This document shows positions 11,414-23,419 of a stretch of DNA of 64,000 nt, piece after piece (position 1 is the first letter of the stretch; the number at the start of each line of letters is the position of its first letter). The translations under genes were made by a program, and so were the position numbers. The stretch lies in NCBI GenBank assembly GCA_025201365.1, contig JAIXMF010000004.1, forward strand, positions 1 through 64,000. Reading direction: 5' to 3'. The notes beneath the pieces are model-generated. The model saw nothing but the letters and a program-made list of their open reading frames with translations, searched no databases and was not told the DNA's origin. The stretch comes from Syncephalis plumigaleata. Lineage: Eukaryota; Zoopagomycota; Zoopagomycetes; Zoopagales; Piptocephalidaceae.

Positions 11414-14166
11414 TATCCGTTTCTTTATTCTTCACTCCCATGCAAATATGTCATTAAACCAGTAATATACATATGACGTCATAGTAGTCATGTGTGCTCA
11501 ACACATATTTAAATAAATTTTAATCATCTAGAACTAATAACGATTTACCATAACGTAGCAACGACCCTTTTTACTTCATACTACTAATAATAGTACAATC
11601 AATGAGAGTATAGTAACAGCTCATTAATTATAATTATAGTCATAACAATAACCATATTGTCATTGATACTATTGCTTGCTACCATTACTACGTAAGCGTT
11701 CTTCTTTTGTTGCTTGGCCATACGAACATTGTTATTCTACGCCATTGATCGTACAAGTTTATTCCGACTTCTGTCTTACCATTTTGGTGTTCCTGCTGCT
11801 TGGCCTGCAGGGTGATAGCAGCCCGTATTGTCATTTCTTTCATCATCACCATCACCATCATCATCGTTCATTCTCTCATTTATTGTCAATTTATCGTAGA
11901 TGCCACGCGTCATCCGATACTGCCGTGTATAGCCTTTGAAGTGTGAAAGAAAAAAAGATCCGTTCATTGTCTACGTGCTGCTGCTAGTGGTAAGTCATCG
12001 AGTAAGATTCGCTTTACTTTTTATTTTATTTTTCTTAAATCGGATGGTGTCCTACATTTATTACTATTCTATGTAACATGTGTTTGTTCGTATTCGTATA
12101 TTGTACTTAGCATCAGTACCACTACTATTTCTATTTCCATTATTGTTGTTGCTGTTGCTGTCGCTGTTGTTGCTGCTGTTCGTCACACTATAGGCACGCG
12201 AAATGGCACGCGCACAATCTCGTGGTGGTTTTTCTTTTTTTGGGTGCGGTCACTCTTATGACGCCACCATGTCTACAATTTAGGCCTAAGAATAGCGTTC
12301 GGCATTTACAAAATGAATACAGCCACGCTTTCCTTACTGCTTGTTAGTTTGTTCCTTTCGCATAGGGTTACAAATAAAGCAGTGGGTTCCCCTACACACA
12401 CATACAAACATATCCACTCGACCACATTCGAGTAAATGGGTTGTGTGCGTATGCGTGCGTGTGCGAGCGTGTGTGTTAGGATTGAAACGATATCTTTTTT
12501 TGCACTTTCCTCATTATTTTCCTATTAGTTACCAGCGCCATTGATTCTACTGCGGCCTTATTCCGACTACAACCACAACAACAACAACACGACGACCCTT
12601 CATCGTTTCGTTTTGATATTTCTTTTTTATATAACAAGCTGTTTTCGTAACAGGCTCAACTCCGGTATCACTTGTTTATCCGCTAACCGCTACTTCGTTT
12701 TTTACGGAAGATAACGACGACGACTTTATAACCGCTACAGTCAACACCCTTCTTCTTTACTATAGTAGCCATTACTCTTACTCCTCCTCCTTCTCCTCTT
12801 CACTACTCTTCTTCCTTTTGTTTCCTCTACAAACAAACAAACAAGCAGACGAATCTTTCCCCGCTTCTTTCTACGATTACGCAAAAAATAACAAGTATTG
12901 AGTTGGGCTGAGTTTTCTTTACTTTTATCGACTTGTCCCTCTCAATACTCGATACTCAATCTACTTTCATTACAACATTCTAGCTGATTATAGCATACAA
13001 GTGTCACTACAGTAGAATAGCAATACTATTCTTATTCCTTTTTTGTTTTGACTAACACACTTCTTCTCTCTCTTTCTTCCTATCTCTTTTTCTATCTCTC
13101 TATCGTACTTGCGTGCATACACACAACCACCAGCACACTTTTCTCTCATACACGCAGTTACTTCATATTCACACTCATATTCACAGTGTCCCACGCCATA
13201 TATATTACAAAAGATAACGGCGCTTTAAGACGATAGTCATAACCATACTCTCTCTCCTCTTCCTCCTTCCCCCATTCCTATTACAAACATACAAGTGCCT
13301 GCTTTCATTACCGATATTCTCTAACACTTTTTCACTCACTCTCACTCTTTCTCTCTTTTGGTATCAAGTATAAGAGGGGGTGTGTCCTTCCTTACTGTTT
13401 TGACGACGACGACAGTTATTGTGGTCAAGCATCTCTCTCGTGTTTTCCTCCTTGGCACATTACACGTCTATTGTCTACACCGGTTATTTACGTTTATTCA
13501 TACGGGCAGCCACAACCATAACCAACCACTAAACGTAGATAGATTTCTGCTACCTCGTACGACCTTCTATTCTCGTATATTATTTGTGTGCTTAAAGATT
13601 AGTAGTTCTCCTACATTGTTTCTTGCACAACCTGATTGATAATTGGAGCGATCCGCATATACACGCACACCCGCATACATACATATCTTTTTGCCTACCA
13701 CCTTTTGCTTTCCGTTATCTTTGCACTTTCAGTGCCACAATCATTTGCTGATAGGAAACATTCACGCGGTCAATATTGTCATCATCGTTCAGCGCACATA
13801 CACTCACTCACCACCCGCACACATCCATACTCACATCCATACTCGTATACACGCGTGCGCGTTAACTTGTCATATTGACCCTATCTATATAGGACTTACA
13901 AGTTTACAAAAGAGAAAAAGCCTTGGCTCTCGTCTGTTTTTTTATTCAACGCTTTGAACAAGTAATATTTAGTAATCCATTATCACCATTAGCATCCCCT
14001 TAATTGATTTATCGATTATATCATGTAGGTGTCTAGCTTAATCATAACAATATACTATTATTATTATTACTATTCCCCTCACTAATAAGTCTTTATCATT
14101 GATCGTGATGCATGTACATCCTGATTAGATACGGTTATTGTTACATTCCATTTTGTCGATCTAATT
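11414..14166. other. Gene-poor spacer upstream of the phosphatase gene
   Basis: No convincing gene is visible in 2.75 kb. The stretch becomes progressively pyrimidine-rich on the plus strand between about 12750 and 13900. It contains CAT/CAC repeats (11845-11870), GTTGCTGTT repeats (12145-12180), CAACAA repeats (12570-12590) and CT runs (13061-13101, 13250-13275, 13335-13355). Open frames here are low-complexity read-throughs of these repeats. It probably holds a long promoter and 5' leader for the gene at 14167. Confidence 0.5.
13061..13101 (+). promoter_or_regulatory. CT-rich tract
   Basis: TTCTTCTCTC-type sequence continues for about 40 bp on the plus strand, in the sense orientation of the downstream phosphatase gene. 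It is one of several pyrimidine runs between 13030 and 13360. Confidence 0.4.
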
Positions 14167-16085
14167 ATGTTGAGTCTACTTAATCGACGGGCAAGCCAGC
14201 AAAAGACGTCATCGAGCACTGCCACCATGCCTGAATCGGTAGATGTGCAGCATCAATTGCTCGTATCGTCTATTAAAACTGCCAATCTAGAGGGGAATTC
14301 GCAGGACAACCAGCTTGACATTGTTGAGAAAAGCGCTATCACCACTGCTCCTACGCTGACTTCAACACTTGGCGTGTCAGCTAACGCGACTATTCTACCC
14401 GTACTCAGTGCATCACCCTCTAATCTCTCCATTGCATCTGGTACACAAGATGACGATGATCAGCATAATAATGCCTCCCCAACTACTACTACTGCTGCTA
14501 CTACTGCTGCTAAAGCATTACCATTCAATGTACAACAAAATAACTCGTCGGCTGGCGTGCATCGATCCGTTAGTACAAGTTCAATGCCACTATTCGTGAA
14601 GAAACCGATTATGATCTACAAAGAAGCAACCGGTTTCCTTGAGACATACGCTAATCACGATGAAGTAGCGAGTAAGGATATGCTTAATACACTTTGGAAC
14701 AGAAGGAATCGAGACAATAAGCAAGCGAAACCACGTAATAGTAACGACTTGGAACTATCCGACGACACACTCTCCCATAATGACGGCGATGACGATACAA
14801 GTAATGATGGCCAGGATGCCGATGACTTGGTCAGTTCACGTCCGTCATTCTCGTCTGCTCCATCATTACGCGGTACTCGTCGTCATTCGCTGGACTCGTT
14901 GACGTATACTTGTTCAGCGGCTGCCACCGCCATGGAAGTAAGCATGACGTTGGCGGATAAACGTACGACATCTGGTGGCACTATAAAAACGATCATCACT
15001 ACTGCGACTAGTACGGAAACGGATATCAAGACCATCTCTACCACCGATACCGAACGGTAGTCGTTGAAGTTGTCAAGACCGAGAAGAAGGCCAACATCAT
15101 TGCTCGTACATTGGCACCTGTTCTATCGATTCGTGCCAGTACATGGCCTGCCATTTCTGAACCACATAATCGACGTAATATTGCTATTGGCGATTTACAT
15201 GGTGATCTACTTAATACTAAAGCCGTCTTAAGATGGCCGGCCTAGTCGACGATAAAGGTCGTGGATCGGTGGACGTGATCGTATGATTCAACTGGTAAGT
15301 GTGTGTGGCACTAGTCATTATTGTAATACAAGAGATGGAACACAGTCACTAATGACGATTGTTATTATTATGATTATTAGGGTGATGTGGCAGATCGTGG
15401 TCCAGACACGCTCGCTCTATTCCGTTATCTTTACCAATTGCGTAAGGAAGCTGCCGCTGCGGGAGGCGAGGTCGTACTCATCATGGGTAACCATGAGCTC
15501 ATGACATTAATGCATAAGAAGCATCGTTTACAATTGCCATTTATGCGAGATCCATTCAGTGAACACGGCGAGATTGGTCGCTGGCTCAAGCATCTCCCCA
15601 TCATGCAAGTGATTGACGGAACAGTCTACGCTCATGGTGGTGTCAGTCCATACTGGGCCAAATTGGGATGTGAACGCACGAATCTACAAGCGCAAAAGTC
15701 GATGAAACGCTACATGCATAGTGGTGATTTACTGGCAGCCAAGATGCACTATCCCGTATTCGGCGATAATGGACCCGCGTGGTATAGACGCTACGCTTAT
15801 GATAAAGATGAGGCAGCGGTGAGCGAGCTACTTGACGAGGCCTTAAACTCACTCGGTGCTCGTCGTATGGTGGTGGCACACTCGCCTACACGTTCGCCTA
15901 AAGTACACGTTCGTTGTAATGGCAAGTTCATTGATATTGACACGAAGATTTCGCGTTTCTTCAAATGGCCAGATGGTACACCCGATGGTAATCATCTATC
16001 TGCCCTGGAGATTATTGGAGATCAAGTAACTGCCATCTATCCAGATGGTCGTGAAATCATTAGTACAGGTGATAGTAGTAATTGA
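14167..16085 (+). CDS. Shewanella-like (SLP) metallophosphatase with long disordered N-terminus, frame breaks
   Basis: The first 290 or so codons are Ser/Thr/Asp-rich, with Thr and acidic runs and no recognisable domain. A calcineurin-type phosphoesterase follows. Its motifs in order are GDLHGD (metal site), QLGDVADRGPDT, GNHELM, YAHGGVSPYW and VVAHSPTRS. The layout and W.GG spacing match the Shewanella-like protein phosphatase clade of PPP enzymes, found in bacteria, plants, protists and some fungi. An intron runs 15295-15380 (GTAAGT to TTATTAG). One-base frame changes occur near 15050, near 15230 (needed to read RMAGLVDDKG) and near 15257 (needed to read WIGGRDRMIQLGD); a single missing base explains each. 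All metal ligands are then present, so I read it as a working gene with sequence errors. Substrates are unknown. Confidence 0.82.
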
Positions 16086-16626
16086 ACTCTATTTACTACA
16101 TCATTAGTACTAGTATTAGTATTGTTACTAATCGTTCTATCTTCTTCATTTGTATGTGTGCGTTTATTATGTCTATTTATACCTATTACTACTATACCAT
16201 TACTACTACTGTTGTTATTGGCATTATCCTCCCCATTCATCTTCATTATCTTCATCTTCTTTATTCATTAGAGGTGTACATCTCTAATAACATCAATTAT
16301 CCCATCTATAAATTAATTATCGCCATCTTCATCTTCATTTTAGTTTGCATTTGCATTTATCTGCTTGTTGTATTCAAAAAAATAAAACTGTATGACTTGC
16401 ACGTATCTATTTGTTATAATTTATGCTAAAAATAGAATGGCACTGACGTGTTGGTTTTCCTGTGAGCAAACAACTGTTTTATTCTATACTCCTTTATCTT
16501 GACAAACGTTTCTTGGTTAAACTTGCTTCGATACGAGTATATAAGGTGATAGTATATATATATAAGGTCTACGAACAACTTGTTATTACTCTACTTGTCG
16601 TTGTTTATTGTAACTGCCATACTATT
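16086..16626. other. Spacer between phosphatase and AMPK beta
   Basis: This AT-rich stretch presumably contains the phosphatase 3' end (an AATAAAA-type signal near 16380) and the promoter of the next gene. A TA-rich box lies near 16550-16565. Open frames in it are T-rich and lack coding character. Confidence 0.4.
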
Positions 16627-18853
16627 ATGGGTAATACCCAAACGATACCTTCTGGCACGAACGAAGACTCATCTCGTTATACGACAGGAGGTTCATCTAA
16701 TGATGCCGGTGAATATCGCTCAGCACACGCTGCAGACCAGGCCGTCGACGAGCCACTATGGCATTTGGTACGTCGAGTGTCATTCCAGTCGACGATCACG
16801 CTAGAGTAATTACGTCTATTGCTTCCACACCAGCTGCGGGTAGATCACGTCGTGTATCCATGGAGTATGCGGAGAATGATCCATATCATCATCATAGTCA
16901 TCATCATCATGCTACCACATTACCTTCAGCATCTGGTATTCTAGCACGTCAACTAGCAAATCGTACTCATTCACTAGATGATGATAATCGTCATCATCAT
17001 CATCGAAGGGAACAACATCAAGTGGAAGATGAAGAATCATTTAAAGTAGATCACGGATTAGCAACTAATCATGTCAATGAACAGCTCTATTATTAACATC
17101 TAAACCTATGCCTATACGACAACGACGTGAAATACCAGTTACTACTGATTTATTAGATACTGATGATATTCGAGTAACTAGTGGTGCTGCTAATATTACA
17201 ACAACAGCACACTACAGCTACTACTACAGCAGAAGCAGAAGCAATCATTGGTAGTAGTGGTAGTAATAGTAGGAATCGAGCAGTACGACGTGTATTATCT
17301 GCATCATTATCAGCTTATCCATTTGTTGGTTCACCATTATCGTATAGTGAATTGAGTGGTGTTGACCGGTCACCTACAAGTTTGACGGCAATGGCACAAC
17401 CAATCAAGTTTCCATCAGTTGAAGAATCAGGATCACAACCTGCTACTAGACCTCTAGTGCAACGAGGACGATCATCCACAAGTCCAGGTGCCACTAGAAT
17501 GCGTCCAATGACTAGTGTACCTCCAATGTCTGATATACTAAAAAGTAACACGGATCATGGTAGTAGGAATGCCATTCAATCTATACATAATGCAACAAGT
17601 AGTACACTATCAAGTGATGAGGAACATCATCATCATCATCATCAAGAAGAGGTGGATGATAAACAACCAGAGATATTTAAGGCAACTCCAGAGGATCATT
17701 CATTACCTATTATTGAGAATCATATTATGAATACACGTCCATTAGCTATACCACATATTACTACTACTAGTAATAGTAATAATAGTAATAATAGTAGTCA
17801 TACTACTACACCATTAGCATCATCATCCAATAACAATCAGAATCAGAATATACTTTCTACAAGTATTAATAGTTCGCATACAAATCATCAAGAAACAGAT
17901 GTTCCATGTAAGTAACATGATATCGATATACTCTATTATTTACACTATTATATTTCTATTGTATTTGATAGCCGATGATCTACTTACACCTACTATCATA
18001 ACATGGAATGGAGGTGGTCATGTAGTCTATGTTACGGGTACATTTAATAGATGGCGACGTAAAATCAAAATGTTAAAAAGGTATTACATATACATTACAT
18101 GTACAATGACTACTAGTAATAATAACTATTATTTGTATCTAGTTCACCTAGTGATGAAGATTTCACGACTGTTATTCAATTACCGGTTGGCACACATCAA
18201 CTAAAGTTTATAGTCGATGATGAATGGCGTTGCAGTGATGATCTCGCTACAGCACCCGATGTCAATGGTAATCTTGTTAACTATATCACCGTTGATTCAG
18301 ATGTGTTATCCAATGATTGGGAACATTATCGATGGAGATGTGTAAGGAATCACGTAAGTAGCATCGATGATATAATATGATATGATATTACGAATAGATT
18401 GGATGTGTGACTTACCGCGAATAGCAGAGCCTTCCTATTCATCCTCGCCTGATGGTTCCTACACAAGTGAACGACCGGCCTATTTGGATCTAGCACTTCA
18501 ATCGCACATTATTCCAGGTAGTAATGGTGCGGCCATTCCATCCAATGCCTTGCTAATGAGGCAGCCTCAGTACGACGTATGCAACCACCCGCACTGCCAC
18601 CTCATCTGGAGCATGTTATCCTGAATAATGCCACTGTATCACGAGATGATGATAGTGCATTGCCTGCACCGCATCACGTAGAACTCAACCATCTCTACGC
18701 TTGCTCCATTCGAGATGGTGTCATGGCCATGGCTACTACGAAGCGATATCGTGAAAAGGTAAGTGAATGCATGTATATGTATATGTATGTATACTGACAT
18801 GTGTACACATCTAGTATATTACTACCGTTTATTATAAGCCAGTTTTTCATTAG
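16627..18853 (+). CDS. AMPK/SNF1 kinase beta subunit, N-myristoylation start, frame breaks
   Basis: The protein begins MGNTQT, a good N-myristoylation signal typical of beta subunits. A long low-complexity region follows, with His runs (near 16880-17000 and 17620-17645), Thr and Asn runs, and RRVS-type phosphosite-like motifs. A CBM48 glycogen-binding module starts near 17985 (ITWNGGGHVVYVTGTFNRW) and continues through PVGTHQLKFIVDDEW. The conserved C-terminus has PPHLEHVILNN, HHVELNHLYACSIRDGV and, after an intron, YITTVYYKPVFH before TAG 18853. Frame changes occur between 16757 and 16810, near 17088, near 17205 (a +1 change in a CAG/ACA repeat) and near 18557 (needed to join NEAASVRRMQPP). 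It bridges the alpha and gamma subunits of the energy-sensing kinase. Confidence 0.88.
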
Positions 18854-18957
18854 TAGTAGTAGTTATGTAGTTACTTGATTCATTAGTTCATTTATTATTG
18901 TGTTTATTATTATTATTACTATAAATGTGCAACAACAGCAACAACAATAAATTATGC

Positions 18958-19909
18958 TTACAATGCAAGTGGAAATCCATCTTGTTGCAATTGCGTTGCT
19001 TTCTCCTTAAACATAGCAATGACATCAGTGTCAACGGGTATTGACGATGTAGATTTACAACAGCCTTGATTGCTTGTTGTATCGCTTTTACTATTGGATT
19101 TACAACAATCTGAACTATTCGTTTCCTTACTACAAGACGTGGTTACTTCCTCGACTGTACCGATGGACATCCAACCAGCCATACTTGATGCCAATATTGC
19201 GGGACTAAGACTTTTCTCGAGATTAATAGCACGATTCACTAATTGCTCATCTAATGATGATGATGATGATGTGTTTACATTCAAATGACCTAATTGATGT
19301 GCAGCTATAATCGATCTATATATACATACATGTATATACATATTAAATACGATGATATAGATCTATCTACCATTAACAAAAATGATTTCGTATACTTACG
19401 CTAACTTGCCGCGTAACAATCCCATTTCCCTTCCTAATGTCAATCCTTCTTGGTAGCCTCGATCAAATCCTTGTTGTAATGTATGTTCTTTACCAATCTC
19501 TAAACCTTCTCTATAACCATTCTATACCATTAAATTAGTACAAATAACCCAATATGTTATATATATATATATAGATTATCTTGCTTACATTATGATGCTC
19601 TTGCTCCAAACGTGTCCATTCTCTATCAGACATGGTCTGTTCGTATCCTTGTCCCCCACTCGATTCCTCAGATAAATCATCATTTACTCGATCATGATAC
19701 AAGCGAGTATCGTCGTCACTATCCCAAATAGCTTCGTCATCGTCGGTCATTCCGTCCACACTTGACTCATTACTAATGGGTAGAGGAGAAGACTGATACA
19801 CTACTGGTGTACTGCTCATGGACAACATTTGACCACGACTAGTTAATAGATTACCTCCACGTACGGTATGACTCTCTACCGTGTCACCAGTATCCATAGA
19901 TATAGGCAT
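18958..19909 (-). CDS. YAE1: Yae1-family Fe-S target adaptor with extra Cys-rich tail
   Basis: Three exons join in frame: 19589-19909, 19400-19521 and 18958-19315. Exon 2 encodes the repeating G...G glycine-spaced helix (GYREGLEIGKEHTLQQGFDR, then GYQEGLTLGRE), the defining Yae1 N-terminal domain. In yeast, Yae1 with Lto1 recruits the cytosolic Fe-S assembly machinery to the ABC protein Rli1. The N-terminal 100 residues are acidic and disordered. The last exon contains an unusual Cys cluster, SCSK, SDCCKS and QGCCKS, within about 30 residues. The C-terminal LQQDGFPLAL is hydrophobic. The gene is tail-to-tail with AMPK beta, 104 bp apart. Confidence 0.82.
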
Positions 19910-20818
19910 GAATAACTTTAGTTATATATCGTATTCTAGATAGTGAATAATAGATAGACTAAGAAAAGTTGAAGCAATAGTTACATATTTTTTCTTTTGT
20001 TATTATGGCTATCACATCATGAACAACGATCATACATTTTCTTTTATTATTCATCAGACAAACGCACCCATTTTTTATTAAGCGTGCAAACTTTTTCTTC
20101 TTTGTTGTAGTATCTCGTTGTTGTTGTTGTTGTTGTTGACACGCACCTACCTTTACATAACGGATATCAACTAATAGCTTGACAGTTTGGTAGGTAAATT
20201 TAATTTGTATGGGCTATGTAATTAGTATATCAATATTATCAGCTATATAATTGGTCATAAACAGTATTGTCAATAGTTAAAACGAATGAGGTGAGCACGA
20301 GAGAGAGAGAGCGGTACAACTAGACATGTATGTGTGTGTGTTCGATAGAAGAGAATCATGTCAATAGATATTATTCGGTTTAATCTTGCTTGCTCTCTCT
20401 CTCCTTTTTCAATCGTTTTCTCTTCTTCTTCTTCTATTCTTTATCTTTATCGGTTTATTTCCCGTCTAATAAACGGGTGTATACGCGCGTGTCTCTAAAT
20501 ACTACTGGTAGTGGGTGGGTGCTCTCTTTCTCTCTCTTTCTCTCTGTGTGTGTATATGAGGGTGTGTATGAGGTTCTATAGAGAAGAATAGAGTGACTAA
20601 ACACACACTCACACTCATACCTATTTGTGATTGAACTGTTGCGGCATCGTTCCACACTTGCTTACTTACTTTACCAATACTAATCTCACTTGCATATATT
20701 CCTACTGTTGATATTAGCCACGCGTTTACCGTTTCTTTCACTGTATTTCCGGAGATTATCGACTGATCACACCTAATCAGTAAGTGCCGCTAGTCTAAGA
20801 TGACCTTACTTCATTATT
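19910..20818. promoter_or_regulatory. Divergent spacer with GA tract on the Yae1 side and CT tracts on the CK2 beta side
   Basis: Near 20299-20314 there is a GA run, which is CT on the Yae1 sense strand. At 20391-20440 and about 20522-20547 there are CT runs on the plus strand, in front of CK2 beta. TTG/GTT repeats lie at 20120-20140 and a GTGTGTGTG run near 20330. No ORF looks coding. Confidence 0.45.
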
Positions 20819-21903
20819 ATGATGGTGCAGCAGCAGCAGCTAGTGCATAATATACTAACCACACTGTTGTCGACTGTTAATAACTATGAACGTCTATTCC
20901 ATGGTGAATCTCTTGCCATCACCGTCTCGCTTATCCAACCTATAGTGGATCTTTTATCTAGTGGCTCGGAAAGTGACTACCAGAAATACTGGGTTGACTG
21001 GTTTCTAAGTCTACGAGGCAACGAGTTTTTTTGCGAAGTAGACGAGGAGTACATATTGGATCGTTTCAATCTAACGGGACTTAGTGCCGAGGTACAGCAT
21101 TATTCACAGGCACTCGATCTTATTACTGATTCACTAGGCAAGTAGCGAGGATACGATAGATGAGGAAATACCCTATGATCATCTCATGTTTTTTACTAAT
21201 CGCTAATACGCTTATTATCAACTATATATATATATATCTATATGTATATATAGAAACTGAATTGGATGAGGATATACGGGAAGCCGTAGAAAAGTCTGCT
21301 CGTCATTTGTATGGTTTGATTCATGCACGATTTGTTATTACCGGTCGAGGTCTTAACAAAATGGTAAGAAACAATCGAGATGGATAGAATAGAGCAATAC
21401 ATTAATCATAATGGTAATTTAACTTGCATTTGCCGTAATGTATATATGTATATACGTATTAGTTAGAAAAGTATAAGAAGGGAGAATTCGGTCGTTGTCC
21501 ACGGGTGCTTTGCAATAATCAAGCAGTGATACCTGTTGGTCTATCGGATCTCGCCTACAATAAGCTTGTCAAGGTTTATTGCCCGCGTTGTCAGGATATC
21601 TACACACCTAAATCTTCACGTCATGCCTCCATTGATGGTGCCTATTTCGGCACGACATTTGCTCATATGTTGTTCATGGTCTATCCTAACCTAGTACCGC
21701 AGCGTAGTACCGAACGATACGTGCCTAAAATATTTGGTTTTAAAATTCACGAAATCAGTAAACAGCATAGAAAACAGGACGAGATACGCGAGGAGCAACA
21801 GCATCGTTTGGCACAAGCATCATCATCAACAGCAACGACAACGGCAGCAGCAGCAGCAGCAGCAGCAGCAACTAATACTGCTACGACGACACAGCAACAA
21901 TAG
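20819..21903 (+). CDS. Casein kinase 2 regulatory (beta) subunit, with a GC-AG intron
   Basis: Three exons: 20819-21137, 21254-21363 and 21463-21903. The first intron starts with GC (G|GCAAGT) and ends in TATATAG; this is the only junction that keeps GE.TELDED in frame. Family motifs are present in order: [41 protein letters not shown], then the zinc finger CPRVLC...[15 protein letters not shown] and [18 protein letters not shown]. The acidic loop that regulates CK2 is recognisable around EVDEEY. The C-terminus carries a poly-Ala run and Thr/Gln-rich tail encoded by GCA/ACA repeats. The dimer holds two catalytic alpha subunits and sets substrate choice. Confidence 0.93.
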
Positions 21904-22245
21904 CAGCAGCAGTAAGCATCGTCATTTCAAAACAACAATGTGAATAATCCTAGTTGCATCTGAAATCCAGAGTACATTATTGTCATTAACTGTGGAGTCA
22001 AAGAAAATCACCAGAGATTGCTTGATTGTTTTTCCTTTACTGTCTTTGCTAACAATGCTGTGGCTTCTGCTAATAATAAGATCCATGTGTTTTCTTTTAC
22101 ATGTACATGATGTATATACCATTCAATAAGACACATGTCATTATTACTATTATAGAGTGTTTATTCTATCTTCTTCATCATCATCGTGTACATTTGATAT
22201 AATTATGGCTTATAACCATTTTACAAATAGTCGTATTATTATTAT
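21904..22245. other. Tail-to-tail spacer (3' ends of CK2 beta and holocytochrome c synthase)
   Basis: The interval lies between two convergent stop codons. It is AT-rich with CAGCAGCAG directly after the CK2 beta stop, and holds nothing else recognisable. Confidence 0.4.
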
Positions 22246-23250
22246 TTAGACTGCTTCTGGACGCTCTACACCAGTGGCAGTAGATGACGACGATGTCGAT
22301 GTGTTGCTCGTAGATTGCCAGGAATCACGGAATTCACGCATATTCATACGAATACGATCCCATACACTCTCGAATGAATCGAGTGCCGGACGAACATCGA
22401 CATTAAATACGGGATTGCCCTCCTCATCTGGTGGTGCCATGTAATAATCGAGCACGTAGCGTATTGGACGTCCACATCGATCCACCGTCCAATCGTGTCG
22501 ATCGAATGGTTCTGGCGATCCAAACCAACTGAAGAAACGTGCCTTCGGGCTAAGTGAAGTGGGTCGACCCGTAAATTTGACTAGAGATGGTTCACAATGC
22601 TCACTAGATGTTTAATGAATGTTTAGTATCATTATCATCACATTATAAAGAAATAATTGCTAATACTACTACTACTACTATTAATATACTTACTCTGCAT
22701 GTAATGATTCCCAGTAGAGTACTTGTTCCCAACATGCTTCATTGAGGAAATTATGAATATCCAGCATTACATTGATATGCTCTTCGGGTGCATCCTTGCC
22801 TTTACGACGTAGTGCATGATAGAACTGCTGTGGCGATGGATACTCCCATCGTTCTGGACTATCTCCCCGTGGTATAGATGAGATGGTACGTTCCGTCGAG
22901 AGATCTACCGTTTGATCCGATGCCGGTTCCTGCGAGAATTGAGGCATTTGATTGCGTGGATCTAGCGATGATGCCTCGCCTTGATGTTGCGCCAAATAGG
23001 CAGCTCGCGTTTCATGGTCTACCGGACAACCTGAACTGGAATTACTCATATCACGAGCAGCTTCTGCGGCAGCTTTCTTCTCTCGAGCATGGTCCACTGG
23101 ACAACGTCCTTTATCGGTGGTTTGACTATGCTTACCCTGATGATCTATGGGACAACTTGTCGGATTCCTGCTCGTGTCGTTCGTTAAATCAGACGTCGAC
23201 AAGGTAGGCTTGTCCTCGTTATTATTCGTACGGCTACTGAATGGCCACAT
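22246..23250 (-). CDS. Holocytochrome c-type synthase (cytochrome c heme lyase)
   Basis: The enzyme attaches heme to apocytochrome c or c1 in the mitochondrial intermembrane space. Two exons, 22694-23250 and 22246-22603, join in frame. Three copies of a CP.DH heme-regulatory motif (CPIDH, CPVDH, CPVDH) occur in the first 80 residues. The catalytic core follows: [19 protein letters not shown], a helix with HNFLNE.CWEQV, FTGRP...[24 protein letters not shown] and RYVLDYY. The family His-containing heme site is represented by the DRHDW stretch. The Ser/Thr-rich C-terminal tail is low complexity. Whether it acts on cytochrome c, c1 or both cannot be told. The promoter is shared with the NSUN gene. 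Confidence 0.92.
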
Positions 23251-23419
23251 GTTACGTTGTGCGTATGTGTATTATATTAACGTGAACACAAACTAATTAG
23301 CAAACAAAAAGAAAGAAAAAGAATGAAAATAATCAATGAGCCTTTTTTTCACTTCTTCTTGTCATAACTAACGCTTATTTATTAACTAGTTGAAGTAAAA
23401 GCAACAACAACAGCATAAT
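23251..23419. promoter_or_regulatory. Short divergent promoter with purine then pyrimidine tract
   Basis: AAAAAGAAAGAAAAAGAA sequence near 23305-23325 faces the heme lyase gene. CCTTTTTTTC and CTTCTTCTTG near 23342-23362 face the methyltransferase gene. The pattern repeats the sense-strand pyrimidine rule seen elsewhere. Confidence 0.45.

Noticed and set aside
12341-13957. Several small ORFs rich in Thr, His and Leu
   Set aside because: They arise from CA/CT-rich spacer and change frame with every repeat; no domain is visible.
16757-17100. Programmed frameshifting at stop codons (many frame changes fall close to TAA/TAG)
   Set aside because: In the best-conserved cases (near 5953, 15230, 15257, 18557) the motif alignment places the change several codons before the stop, at different sequences, so missing bases fit better than a slippery signal.
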